Origin: Hemicentrotus pulcherrimus
Lineage: Eukaryota > Echinodermata > Echinoidea > Camarodonta > Strongylocentrotidae
DNA: 64,000 nt
NCBI GenBank assembly: GCA_003118195.1
Contig: BEXV01000856.1
Span: 29,123 to 93,122, forward strand
Direction of reading: 5' to 3'
Shown in pieces: positions 12,248 to 24,200 of this stretch. Position numbers and translations under genes: made by a program. How positions within the stretch are numbered: position 1 is the stretch's first letter; each line of letters opens with the position of its first letter. The notes below the pieces were generated by a model. The model saw nothing but the letters and a program-made list of their open reading frames with translations, was not told the origin of the DNA and made no database searches.

Positions 12248-14164
12248 GTAATCCCTATGGAAACCTTGCAAAATTATAGATTTCCTCGCTGTTATAGTGA
12301 CTCTCAATGTGCTGATACATTCCAGTTGCTCTTCTACTGGGAATTCTGCCCCTTCTTTTATCAGTTATGGATACGCCAAAGATTCAAATTCGTTGGGAAG
12401 AAAAAGAAAGGAAAGAAGAAAAAAGACCCGTTGTGTAACGTGAGTCAGTGCCATGTGAGGGGCTGTGCAGCTAAATTCCCTCTGGTCTTCTCTACAGGGG
12501 ATTCACCCCCCTCTTTTATCAATTTGTGGATACGCCCTTGCGTCGATTGCGTTTCACAGTGTTGGTATATGTCATTCCCACCACTCGGAGGTCGATATTC
12601 TTCCCTTCATTGAGACATATTGAATTCTCTTTAATCAGCGGTAACTGATAGATTAGAAAAACACGAATGACTATCTTCGATTACTCCACTCTGATGATGT
12701 AGTAATAGAATACGATTGCAAACGAAATTAAATTGCTAAGTACGTCATAGATTGTGGCTTGTGCTATAACGATATATCGATCCGCCTACATTATTTTGAT
12801 TTTAATGTATTGATAAAATCAGAGTTTTGTTCATTAACATTATGATCACGTTAATGTTCATTCCTACAGTTGAAGATGATGATGTGACTTAGCTTTCTAG
12901 ATTAATATCCATGTAAGTAGGCCTTTATAGCTGCATTTACACTCCAATCAAAGATCTTTTGGTTTTTCTTACATTCCGGAGTTTTTTCCAAAGCTAGGCA
13001 ACTACTAATAAACACAAACACAAATCCAAATCGAAAAACACACACCCGTCTTTTTAATATAAATCGCAGGCCGAAGATCTTTTTTTTTTGATCACGTGAC
13101 TCTCTTCTCGTTTGTGCTAACGCATGCAAAGCAGCGACACGTGGCATATGCGCACATATCATATCACATTAATTCCTACTTACATAGGTTTGGATAAGCC
13201 TATCATATAATAAGAATAAATCTCCCTAGCATAGGATTGTTCTTCAAATCAACTTATATTCAAAATATGACGAGAAAAATATGAAAAGTGTCGGACCGAA
13301 CTGACATTTCGCATGTGTGCGTCTAGACCCACGTACCCATACAGTGCATACAGTTCCAACAAAATTTAGTAAATTGTTGGTGATTCCTAAACCTTGCAGT
13401 ATATAGGCCTCTCCTTATATACTATTATAATCGATCTTTCCCAAGTGCTTCTATAGACACTCTGTTCCACAAGGTAATTGCATGACAAGTACACCACTTT
13501 TTTTAGTCACTGTTATTAATCGAATGTCGACTGTAAATAAGTGAAACATTCCTTGAAAAACAAGTTACGTCGATAAAGTTAGCACTAGTGGCAATCTACG
13601 TAATGACTTCATCTCAACTTCAAATGCACCACCTGAAAGGCTTTTGTGTGTATACATTGTAATTGTTAAAAAAACACGTTTGCGTAAGCATGGTCAGACT
13701 GTAATAAACATGGCGCGTGTTTTCGAATTTGAAGGGAAAAGCACTTTCCTTTCAAATGTAATTTTTTATTTTTTTTCTCCCGAAGGTTTCGAAAGGTGTA
13801 AATAAACATCTTATAGTTGTGAGGAGAATATTTCGAACTTAATTGCTCATGTTATGATAAAAGCTACTCTACGTTTTCATTGAACGTCGAAGTCAAATGA
13901 CGTCGTTGGTGAAGGTTATGTGTAGGTCATTCTACCGTGATCAATAATGTCATGAAAATCAGGGTCAGAGTCAAATGACCAACAAAATCGATCTCACGCG
14001 ATGATTATTCAGCCTTTAGATTAAATCTTGATAATACCGCGCCTTTCATCACTTTCCAGTCCATCGGGAGTTGGGGATCAATGTCAGCCCTCAAAATTTT
14101 CCCACTCCCAGTTACGACAACATCTCAAGGATTATAATGTTAACAAAGATTAATGTAGAATAAC
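12184..14164. repeat. Duplicated block, copy 1 (without the 1170-bp segment)
   Basis: Bases 12184-12247 equal 14166-14229, and bases 12245-14164 equal 15397-17316 with an exact offset of 3152 and no substitution or indel seen by eye. The short frames inside (118 and 86 residues) are repeated identically for this reason and carry no independent evidence of being genes. The copy ends at a single N (14165). Confidence 0.95.
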
Positions 14165-14165
14165 N
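14165..14165. other. Single-N contig join
   Basis: One undetermined base separates the two copies of the duplicated block. In the second copy the corresponding base (17317) is C and unique sequence follows, so the N marks a join and not a sequencing ambiguity inside a continuous read. Confidence 0.9.
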
Positions 14166-14260
14166 GAAAAAGAGGATCATGGGGGACCAACAGGCACCGA
14201 TTGGGGAAGTTTTCTATATAGAGGGAGCAAGTAGCTACAAGTATGGCAGTGTGCCTTTAA
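14166..14260 (-). mobile_element. TTAA element, family B, remaining part in contig 2
   Basis: Bases 14166-14229 repeat 12184-12247, and 14230-14260 supply the missing terminus (GTAGCTACAAG ... GTGCCTTTAA). Combined with 12074-12183 this gives one intact element of about 205 bases. Confidence 0.85.
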
Positions 14261-15399
14261 GGTATTCTGATCTTATCTCTATGTGATCTCAAACCGCTTT
14301 CTTTTATTGCACGGAATATCATGAATAAATTATAAAATCAATATCAATGGTATTTATTGATATTGTGGTCTGTACGAGCAGCCGACATATTGGCGCGTTT
14401 TCGATCTCGGCATGACGACGAAGCTCACTAGTGGTGTCTAGTCTAAACCAAAAAAAAAAAAAACGTTTCAAATTTCACCATTATAAATTTTAATACCATC
14501 AAATTGATAGAATTAGACGTCTTCATTATCATTTCATGATTCGAAATCTGAGAGCCATACATGGATTTATCAGTTTGAGTCATTTTCACTTCTTTTTATT
14601 CTGTATCTTAATGCAGGCTAGGAGGTTTGAATCGGGAGTATTTGATGTATATGCCAGAGCCCCGGGCCATCAAGCGATCGACTTCTCGTATGACGATGGA
14701 GGATGGGTAGGAAAACACAATACCTCCACCCTATTTTGATTCGAGACAAGTGCTCTTTATCGCCGGGCACTTGAGAAGGAAATGACGTGACCATGAGTTG
14801 ATCGTGTACAGTGTTCCATCAATGGAAATGCGTTTCTATGCAGATCTGGGCCCCGTCTTACAAAGAGTTACGATCGATCAAAATCAATCGTAAGTCCTCC
14901 AATCAATCGCAAGTTTGCAGTCTCGTATCTCTTATGTACATAGTTACGATTGATATCAATCGCAAATAAGTTAGGATTGATATCAACTCTTTGTAAGACG
15001 GGGCCCTGGAATCGAACGCGTGTGAAGATAAAGTTGGCGTATTATTGGTGTACTGTACTTAGCATAATGATGGACCATAGCGTATTGAAATAAAAATGTT
15101 TCTCACGTGCAGTCTCTACGGGAAGGAACTATTCGAAGCTGCATGAAATAACTGACCAATCAGGAGCGACCTCCATTGTCGCAAATATTTCAAAATAGAT
15201 TAGGTCTGGGATGGACAGGTTTTTTTTATTTCATTGAAATGAAATGAAATTGAACTAAATTCAATTCCATTCACTTTAAAAATACATATTTTATTTTAAT
15301 TCATTTTTTGATTAGTTTTGCTTAGTTCCTGCCGATGCATCTAAACAGTATTGGCAACTCTCTTAATATGTGTGTTCTAATTGAGCCGAAATCTTTGCA
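14230..15399. other. 1170-bp presence/absence segment
   Basis: Present only in the second copy. Both edges carry GCA (14227-14229 and 15397-15399), so the short form can be explained by a deletion at 3-base microhomology. It contains the end of a family B element, a MITE at 14848-15006, an A run near 14451-14463 and a TGAAA-rich stretch around 15220-15260. The edges lack transposon features, so insertion of a mobile element does not explain it. Confidence 0.85.
14848..15006. mobile_element. MITE with perfect 22-bp terminal inverted repeats
   Basis: A 159-base element starting GGGCCCCGTCTTACAAAGAG and ending with its exact complement. The perfect arms are 14848-14869 and 14985-15006. Inside lie repeated, inverted forms of TTACGATTGAT / ATCAATCG. 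No coding capacity and no clear target duplication. It lies within the 1170-bp presence/absence segment. Confidence 0.9.
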
Positions 15400-17351
15400 G
15401 TAATCCCTATGGAAACCTTGCAAAATTATAGATTTCCTCGCTGTTATAGTGACTCTCAATGTGCTGATACATTCCAGTTGCTCTTCTACTGGGAATTCTG
15501 CCCCTTCTTTTATCAGTTATGGATACGCCAAAGATTCAAATTCGTTGGGAAGAAAAAGAAAGGAAAGAAGAAAAAAGACCCGTTGTGTAACGTGAGTCAG
15601 TGCCATGTGAGGGGCTGTGCAGCTAAATTCCCTCTGGTCTTCTCTACAGGGGATTCACCCCCCTCTTTTATCAATTTGTGGATACGCCCTTGCGTCGATT
15701 GCGTTTCACAGTGTTGGTATATGTCATTCCCACCACTCGGAGGTCGATATTCTTCCCTTCATTGAGACATATTGAATTCTCTTTAATCAGCGGTAACTGA
15801 TAGATTAGAAAAACACGAATGACTATCTTCGATTACTCCACTCTGATGATGTAGTAATAGAATACGATTGCAAACGAAATTAAATTGCTAAGTACGTCAT
15901 AGATTGTGGCTTGTGCTATAACGATATATCGATCCGCCTACATTATTTTGATTTTAATGTATTGATAAAATCAGAGTTTTGTTCATTAACATTATGATCA
16001 CGTTAATGTTCATTCCTACAGTTGAAGATGATGATGTGACTTAGCTTTCTAGATTAATATCCATGTAAGTAGGCCTTTATAGCTGCATTTACACTCCAAT
16101 CAAAGATCTTTTGGTTTTTCTTACATTCCGGAGTTTTTTCCAAAGCTAGGCAACTACTAATAAACACAAACACAAATCCAAATCGAAAAACACACACCCG
16201 TCTTTTTAATATAAATCGCAGGCCGAAGATCTTTTTTTTTTGATCACGTGACTCTCTTCTCGTTTGTGCTAACGCATGCAAAGCAGCGACACGTGGCATA
16301 TGCGCACATATCATATCACATTAATTCCTACTTACATAGGTTTGGATAAGCCTATCATATAATAAGAATAAATCTCCCTAGCATAGGATTGTTCTTCAAA
16401 TCAACTTATATTCAAAATATGACGAGAAAAATATGAAAAGTGTCGGACCGAACTGACATTTCGCATGTGTGCGTCTAGACCCACGTACCCATACAGTGCA
16501 TACAGTTCCAACAAAATTTAGTAAATTGTTGGTGATTCCTAAACCTTGCAGTATATAGGCCTCTCCTTATATACTATTATAATCGATCTTTCCCAAGTGC
16601 TTCTATAGACACTCTGTTCCACAAGGTAATTGCATGACAAGTACACCACTTTTTTTAGTCACTGTTATTAATCGAATGTCGACTGTAAATAAGTGAAACA
16701 TTCCTTGAAAAACAAGTTACGTCGATAAAGTTAGCACTAGTGGCAATCTACGTAATGACTTCATCTCAACTTCAAATGCACCACCTGAAAGGCTTTTGTG
16801 TGTATACATTGTAATTGTTAAAAAAACACGTTTGCGTAAGCATGGTCAGACTGTAATAAACATGGCGCGTGTTTTCGAATTTGAAGGGAAAAGCACTTTC
16901 CTTTCAAATGTAATTTTTTATTTTTTTTCTCCCGAAGGTTTCGAAAGGTGTAAATAAACATCTTATAGTTGTGAGGAGAATATTTCGAACTTAATTGCTC
17001 ATGTTATGATAAAAGCTACTCTACGTTTTCATTGAACGTCGAAGTCAAATGACGTCGTTGGTGAAGGTTATGTGTAGGTCATTCTACCGTGATCAATAAT
17101 GTCATGAAAATCAGGGTCAGAGTCAAATGACCAACAAAATCGATCTCACGCGATGATTATTCAGCCTTTAGATTAAATCTTGATAATACCGCGCCTTTCA
17201 TCACTTTCCAGTCCATCGGGAGTTGGGGATCAATGTCAGCCCTCAAAATTTTCCCACTCCCAGTTACGACAACATCTCAAGGATTATAATGTTAACAAAG
17301 ATTAATGTAGAATAACCGTAATTTGAAACACTGACCCGGAACCCCCCCCCC

Positions 17352-17640
17352 NNNNNNNNNNNNNNNNNNNNNNNNNNNNNNNNNNNNNNNNNNNNNNNNN
17401 NNNNNNNNNNNNNNNNNNNNNNNNNNNNNNNNNNNNNNNNNNNNNNNNNNNNNNNNNNNNNNNNNNNNNNNNNNNNNNNNNNNNNNNNNNNNNNNNNNNN
17501 NNNNNNNNNNNNNNNNNNNNNNNNNNNNNNNNNNNNNNNNNNNNNNNNNNNNNNNNNNNNNNNNNNNNNNNNNNNNNNNNNNNNNNNNNNNNNNNNNNNN
17601 NNNNNNNNNNNNNNNNNNNNNNNNNNNNNNNNNNNNNNNN
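17352..17640. other. Assembly gap (289 N) next to poly-C
   Basis: The N run follows eleven C and precedes an A run. Frames reading through the N are artefacts. Confidence 0.98.
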
Positions 17641-19479
17641 AAAAAACAACCCCTTTTTAAAGAAATCTGCGGGTGAAAATTCAAATACATCCCCTTTTTT
17701 CACAATTCTCGGGCTGGACTTTGTCGCACGAAAAGTACCCCTTTACCGGACATTTTGGTAACACGCATGCGGTCATTCCGACCCCGGAGTGGGAGGGGGG
17801 GGTGGGGGCCGGGCCCGGAACGTTGAATTTGTGAGATATTGTAGAGCTAACTGCATTTTTTCCTCATTGGCAATGGTCATTTATTACCATTTGTCGCCTT
17901 TGATCTGCCTTTGAATCTCAATAATATAGGTAATCGATAAGCATTTTTAGAACTTGATGATCATAACAACGCGGACGAAAGTGAACTTCTTGTATGAGCG
18001 GTCATTAAAAAAAAAAATCCTATATTTCCTCTCTCTTTTAATTAACTGTCATGGAGAATTGAGAAATACTATAAAACTTTCAATCCCACTTTCAAATGTC
18101 ATTTGGAAGATACTGGGTCAAGAAACAATCGGCGAATGTTGACAACAGCGTATTTACAAAACATCTAGTGTTCCCCGAAGGCCGTTCAACATGCGTTCCA
18201 TCTTTTCTTGAAGCCGCTACTAATTAATTTAAGCATCGACCTTTTATTCTATTTCACCGTAATGCGGAAACCGCCCGTGAATTGTTTTCATTATGTTACT
18301 CCCTTTTTCCCTCTTGACGGCATTGAGCGATGAGGAAAGCGGGGTTATTATCGTAAGATGTTCGCTGTATATTAGACAGAGCGACCTGTCACGAGTAGGA
18401 TACCAATACACAGAGTTAAAGCTGAAGGAAAAAAAAAGTGTCCAGTGAGACTCGATATTAGAACCGCCAAAGGCTACTGTGTCGGAATACCACAGGATGG
18501 ACTCTTCAAATCTAGACTAATACAAGAAGCGGGTGGTTCAGGCGCGGTGAAATAGAAATATTGAATGATGGGGAGGGTGGCTCGCAAATGCGATAAACAT
18601 GGCGCGGTCACTGGGTTGGTATAGGAGGAAGGTATATCGTGTTTTCTTTCTGAGATTGGAATGAGTGCTTTGACTTCCACTAATTAAAGAGATGTTATGA
18701 CACTCGGTGCCTCTGGCATATGTTTTATTAGGAAGAGTTTGTCGGTGTGACGGCGCGCGGGTATGGACACAATCATAGTACAGGTCGTCTACAGAGTAGA
18801 GTACCGAAGTGCTACCGTCATATTATTCGCTCGTCGTCCACGTTACTGATTCTAGACATTAGAGTCTGCGCATGGAGATATAAGAAGAGATCTCCATGTT
18901 CTGCGCATGAGGCTCACCGCGAAATCATTCAAGCAACGGGCTGAATCAGGGCAAATTCAGTGTTTGTGGCTAGTGTGACCACCACACCATAGTTTGGCAC
19001 AAAGTTGTTAGTAAGACGCCACACGTCACAAAATGCGAGGTGTGTTTCTTTGGGGACAGTGCCAGCTCCGCTTGCTTAAAAGAGCATCACATGTTTCGCC
19101 TAATGCCACCTCTAAAAAATGAATACGAATGCAATATAAATGCAAAACATTTCGCTATTTTGCATTGTAAAGTTAAAAAAATGACGCGATTTCTCCGACT
19201 CTTCATCTTTGATACCAATTCATATTCTGTAATTCTCTTGAAATGCCTTTTTAAAGTGCCTAGACATTTCCCCATTGATTATTCCCTCGTGACTTTTATG
19301 TAACTATGGAAACATTAAACTTTACAGTTAATACCAGGATTACAGTAATCCTCGATCTTTCATCCGTTGAAGATCTTTACATGTCATATGTAATGTATAG
19401 TAATCGCGAGAGTCATGGAAATGCAGAGTGATATTCATGTAGCGGATATAGGTACTTTCCATGAAGCTTCTGAATAATC
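17641..19479. other. Unassigned sequence
   Basis: It contains a G-rich patch at about 17784-17818 and a higher-GC stretch at 18440-18680 and 18740-18960. No frame has a recognisable domain. Confidence 0.4.
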
Positions 19480-19822
19480 TTAAAGATAAACTTGAGTTCT
19501 GGTAATGCGATTGCATTTTGAAAGAAAAGGTGTCGAATGGATCAGAAAAGTTGATCATATAGCATGCAAGTAATGGTGTGTAATGCAAGGTTCTGGAGTC
19601 ATCAAAATCATTTAAAATTTGACCGGACAACACACATGGTGTCGGGGCTAGTTTTACTTTGATTTCATTGTCTTCTATGCTCATTACTCAGCCAGTTTTT
19701 CTTCCAAAATTGTTTGGCACATGTAATTTATTTGTAATCTTGAACATTCAGTGTAAGTTTCGTTTGATTCTGTGAGAATTAATTTTCTTTTTTTTTTTAC
19801 CAGAACTGGAGTTTATCTTTAA
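19480..19822. mobile_element. TTAA-bounded MITE-like element, family D
   Basis: Inverted repeats at both ends: 19480-19505 (TTAAAGATAAACTTGAGTTC then TGGTAA) and 19797-19822, which is its complement with 24 of 26 positions matching. Both outermost tetramers are TTAA. Length 343 bases. The minus-strand 114-residue frame 19340-19684 crosses the left element boundary, so it is unlikely to be a conserved gene. Confidence 0.75.
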
Positions 19823-20690
19823 CTCTTAAAGGACCCGGAAGGAAATACGGGGGAAATACAAACGGAAAACTAGAGGCGATTCAGATCCCGACCTAGAGAA
19901 TTCTAGAGTGATTTCTTCCCCTCAATTTCCATTCTCACATCTTTATGCTTAATCTACGAATGAACAATTTTGAAGCAGCTTGAAACTTGTGATTCTCTTA
20001 CTATTTTTGAAGCACAAAATCAACGAAATCTTAAATTTTGCTTCTAGGGCTTCACGAAAATGTCATATGTTAAACATTTATCAGGCCGGCCGCACACACT
20101 ATGATCTCTCTACGATCCGATTTTTGAAGAATTCGTTATAGCTTTTGATATGAACATTACAAAATGTAGAGTCTTAATGATCAGGGATCGAAATTTTAAA
20201 TGATTTCATTTTTCCTTTGAAGGAGAAAAGAGCTCAATCAGCGAAGAATCGTATTGACATCAAACTAGTAGTACGATTATCTTCGAGTTGAAGCCGAATC
20301 TGTTTTTATTCTGACCAGAATAACTAAAATAGTATTCTTCTTATTAATTTTAAAACCTCCATTACAAATATGCTGTTTGTTTATAATATTTCCGTATTCA
20401 TTATAATTGCAATTTCGTCGAGGAAATTATCGCAGGAGGATCGTGAAGTGTGCGATGGGTTTTACACGTTCGCATTTTAAAGCCAACCAGTGATTGGAGG
20501 CATATAGCCTAGAGGTTCTTCGCATTATGTTCCTCTGTTTTGGACGTAAGGCTTGTGAGAAGTCGAGTAGAAACACTTGAAATGTTTTGTATGGTGCGTG
20601 TTCCTACATCTGATGCGCCCGGTAAAATCACAATAGAGTGTATCTAGGTACCAACATGGTTAGCAGAGAGATGTAAAGCAATGAAGACTA
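19823..20690. other. Unassigned AT-rich sequence
   Basis: No gene seen. GGCCGGCCGCACACAC at about 20085-20100 resembles the end of an inverted-repeat element, but the matching opposite end was not found. Confidence 0.4.
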
Positions 20691-20694
20691 TTCA

Positions 20695-21295
20695 TATCGT
20701 CATTTCCTGTCTCTACGTCTCTCTATGACTATCCTTTCCCCCATTTAAACTAAAATGATCTCCAGCCGTTTGTCTCTATTTCTCTCCCTCTTTCTACTAG
20801 TCCTATTTTACAATATTATGTGTCTAAAAAATCCTCTCTTCCCTCCTCTCACCTTTCTGCTCTCTCACTCTGTATATCCGTCTTTTTCCCTCCATACCTT
20901 TCTTTTCCCCCATTCTCCCCCTCCTTCTCTCCCCATCTGGCATCTCTCTGACTACTATTTCTGCCACGAACTGTGCCTAACCAATACACATTCACCTTCT
21001 CTCGGTCTATCTCTAACGTCTATCCTCCATTCTCTCTTGTCGAATATACTCTCTCTAGCCATCATCTCTCTTCGTCTCTTTGTCGTGTCTCTGGACCCCC
21101 CTCGTTCAGTTTGTGTACTCTTTTCTATTTTTTCTTATTTATTATGTTTCCTTGCACGTATCTCTCTACCTTCCTCTTGCCTTCTCTCCGTCTTCCTCTC
21201 AAATCATATGTCACATCGATCCTTTCCTTTTCTGCTGTTTGGGAATCTTCATGGTTTTTATGTCTCAAATGATACATATAAATATTCCTCATTTT
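20695..21295 (+). repeat. Pyrimidine-rich (CT)n-derived tract
   Basis: About 600 bases dominated by C and T, with degenerate TCTC/CCCT units. All three plus frames stay open for long stretches (180, 99 and 76 residues, S/L/F/P-rich) because stop codons need purines. I read these as composition effects and do not call genes. Confidence 0.9.
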
Positions 21296-24200
21296 GAAAA
21301 ACTGCCATGATTATAGTTGGATCATTTTGGTGCTTCTATATTGATACGAGTGTAATCTCTGTAAACGGTAGGATGGTTTTTCACGATAGTGTTAGAACCT
21401 TGCGTGATATCCTATCTAGTGCTCTACGCCATATCAAAGACCGACGATGACAGGCTGAGTTATATTAACCGAGGCGCATCCTCCACCCTTTCTTGATAAA
21501 TGCTTGGCCGTTACCTAGCAACCAACCCCTCTCCATCCTTCTTCTCAGCATCATTTTCCTCCTCCCTCCGTCTCTCTACCGAGTAGAAACACTCTAAATA
21601 GCCGGCGCTACGCATCAGAAGTAGCCCTCTCCATCGAAAGCTGACACCCCTGAAGAATGGGATAGAGTTACCGAATCAATTGCACTCCCCAACTCTCTCT
21701 CACTCTCTCGTGCAATCTTTCCCATCACGCACTCTCAAACGCTCGAGTACCTCAACAAGTTCTGGAAAATAAATATATTTCAAAAGAGTATTTTGAATTT
21801 CCCATGGGATTCTATGATTACTGCAGTAATGCCGAAGAAGATTAAAAGGACAACATTTGAAATTGTAAATCTTTTCGTTGTAGAACAATTTTTACCCCTC
21901 TTGTGACATTCCATCGCCCTCTTCTTAATGCAGTTTCCTTTCTAAGTACTGGATGACAATAAATACGGCCCATGAAACATTGAATATTCTAAGAGGTAAA
22001 GTAGACGCGAATCACATGCATCATACGCAAACTCTGAAAATTAATTATATGCCTGATTTGATCTCAAGAACCATCAAGTGTGCTTTCAGAAGTGAAAGTC
22101 AGAGAACACGAGAAATTCCCTTTTAAATTTATATTCATCCATGCCTTTTGAAGACGATAGCAATATCAAAAAGGTGATATTTCAAGCTATATTTCATTAC
22201 TCATGGTGCCACTGTTCTAGATAGATATAATTAATCCCATTCAAATGTCTCGTAATCATTGATCCATGACAATCATGAGAGAACGGAAATAAGGTCCGAA
22301 CAATTATGACCCTTTGATAATCATCTTATACAAATTGATTTCTGGGTTTGCGACCTTGCCATCGCGGTGTGTCTAAAAGATGGAGGCTATTTTCAGTCCA
22401 TCTCCTAACGAAAAGCATCGATCGGAAAACGAAAGGCTCAGAAACAAGATGAAATGTGTGTTGAAAGAAGTCTACCTTTATGATGGTACTCTGAGATGAA
22501 TGAAATTATATGACTTTCGAGCTCTACAACATATCCAGCTAAAGACGGCAAATATGTAAAATGGAACGTAATACCTCTTTCGTCTTATTCGTGCTTTGCT
22601 TGTGGAATGCCGGCCCTGCTAATTCTTCGCTTGGCCGATAAACCGTATAGTTTTAAACGATGAGCCGTGACGTATTCTTGCCTTTTGGGAAAAGTGTAAT
22701 TGGCAGATTCAGACAGAGATACCGACATATTACAAGAGCAAATGGTTTTGACCTGACCACACGTACTTCCAGAGCCATAAAACGTAGGCATATTCAACGC
22801 TAGCTTCGATATGTTTTTATTTTATTTTATCTCATTAGAATTACTTTGAAGTATTTTAAATGAAATTTACCGGTATTTTGTAAGTGTTGATACCTTTTGG
22901 GCATGCTTAAAGAAATTTCTAGCTATAATCTATGCATAGGTGACGCTAGAAAGCGAGAGGTATTACTCGGCCAATTAGGTTCTACCCATGCTATAAAAAG
23001 CCATGGTCTGATGATGGTGTTGTGATGGAAACTGCCAGTCTATCATCTAATGAAAAAAGATATTTTCTAGAAAAATGGGCAAGAATATAATGAATATCTC
23101 AGAAAAAGTAAAGCTATTTCTTGGGGTGAGGTTTCCTTCAATGGCCCTTGGACTAGATTTATCAGTCGTCGATTATAGCGTTTAACGTGGGGGAATCTAG
23201 ATCAAAGGTCATGATAAAGATAGCTTCATTGTCCCTTTTTTTCCAAAATATAATGGTGCTACACGCTTCTTACTTGTGCTATTTTTAATGCCATTATTAT
23301 TGTACTTCTTTTACCGTAAAATTCCTAGTGGATTACAGTTTCTTCTTGTTCATTATAGGAGTTCCGATATTTTAGTCTCTTCAATCGCTTCCATTTTTAA
23401 ATGTCGAGTCAAATATTTTATGCAAAAAAACCCCTTAAATATAGTGGCAAGGGTCACTCTGGTATTAAAATGGAATTTAATCCTGTTAATCTTTTAGCTA
23501 AGAAAAAAAAAAAAGCCTTTCGCTGAAAACCACTCTGTAAAGAAAACATATCATTATCTCTCTACTCTTTTTGTCGGTTAAAATTTATATCTTTGAAATC
23601 AGGTTCAGCCTCTACCTCGGCACTTACCCATTTCAAATCAATGTTCACGCTATCATATCATATCGGAAGTATTATTAATCAAATATATAAGGTAAAAAAG
23701 GACGCTATTTACCATTTTCAGATTATATATAAATGAGAAATCAAACAGGAATCAAATTCCCGAGCGGAATTTTTATGCAACCATTTTCATTCCGTCCTGA
23801 AAGTATGATTCATATCTAGCTCTAAATGAAAAACCGATTCGAGACAGACTTGGCTTCTTATCCCATTGCTTGGTTTATATTGTCCAATACATCAACGCCA
23901 TTTGCTTAATCCCTATAATGTATCAAAACTTATCTCGTCCTCTATTGCTTGACGATAGCAGGATTATCATACCCAGCATACAGACAGATGTATACTGTCA
24001 GTGGACGAGGAAAATATACTCTCTCCTTTTGCTTTCGTGTACACCACCCTAAAATGGAGATCAACTTTAGAGAGGAAGAGGAAAAGGGAATCAAGCGATC
24101 AATATAGAAATGATTGAAGTTTCATTCTGTAACATAGGAGGTGAAGAAAGACTTCTGTGTGTCATTCGGACAAGGTTGAAATTACGGCTTTTCACTTTAT

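Larger units (their letters stand above)
14166..17316. repeat. Duplicated block, copy 2 (with the 1170-bp segment)
   Basis: Same order as copy 1 but with an extra segment at 14230-15399. It then continues past 17316 into new sequence and a C-run gap. Because the segment completes the family B element, this longer form is inferred to be ancestral. Confidence 0.9.

Noticed and set aside
12197..12613. 138-residue plus frame repeated identically at 15409-15765 (118 residues)
   Set aside because: Apparent conservation comes from the duplicated contig block, not from selection. There is a poly-K patch and no domain.
12902..13162. 86-residue minus frame repeated at 16054-16314
   Set aside because: Same reason: identical because the DNA block is duplicated in the assembly; no domain or splice context.
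17292..17703. Frames of about 130 residues on the minus strand
   Set aside because: They read through 289 N.
19340..19684. 114-residue minus frame with ordinary-looking composition
   Set aside because: It crosses the boundary of a TTAA-bounded inverted-repeat element (19480-19822) and has no recognised domain.
22585..22797. 70-residue minus frame, C/S/K-rich and protein-like
   Set aside because: No domain, promoter, acceptor or donor that I could pair with another exon.
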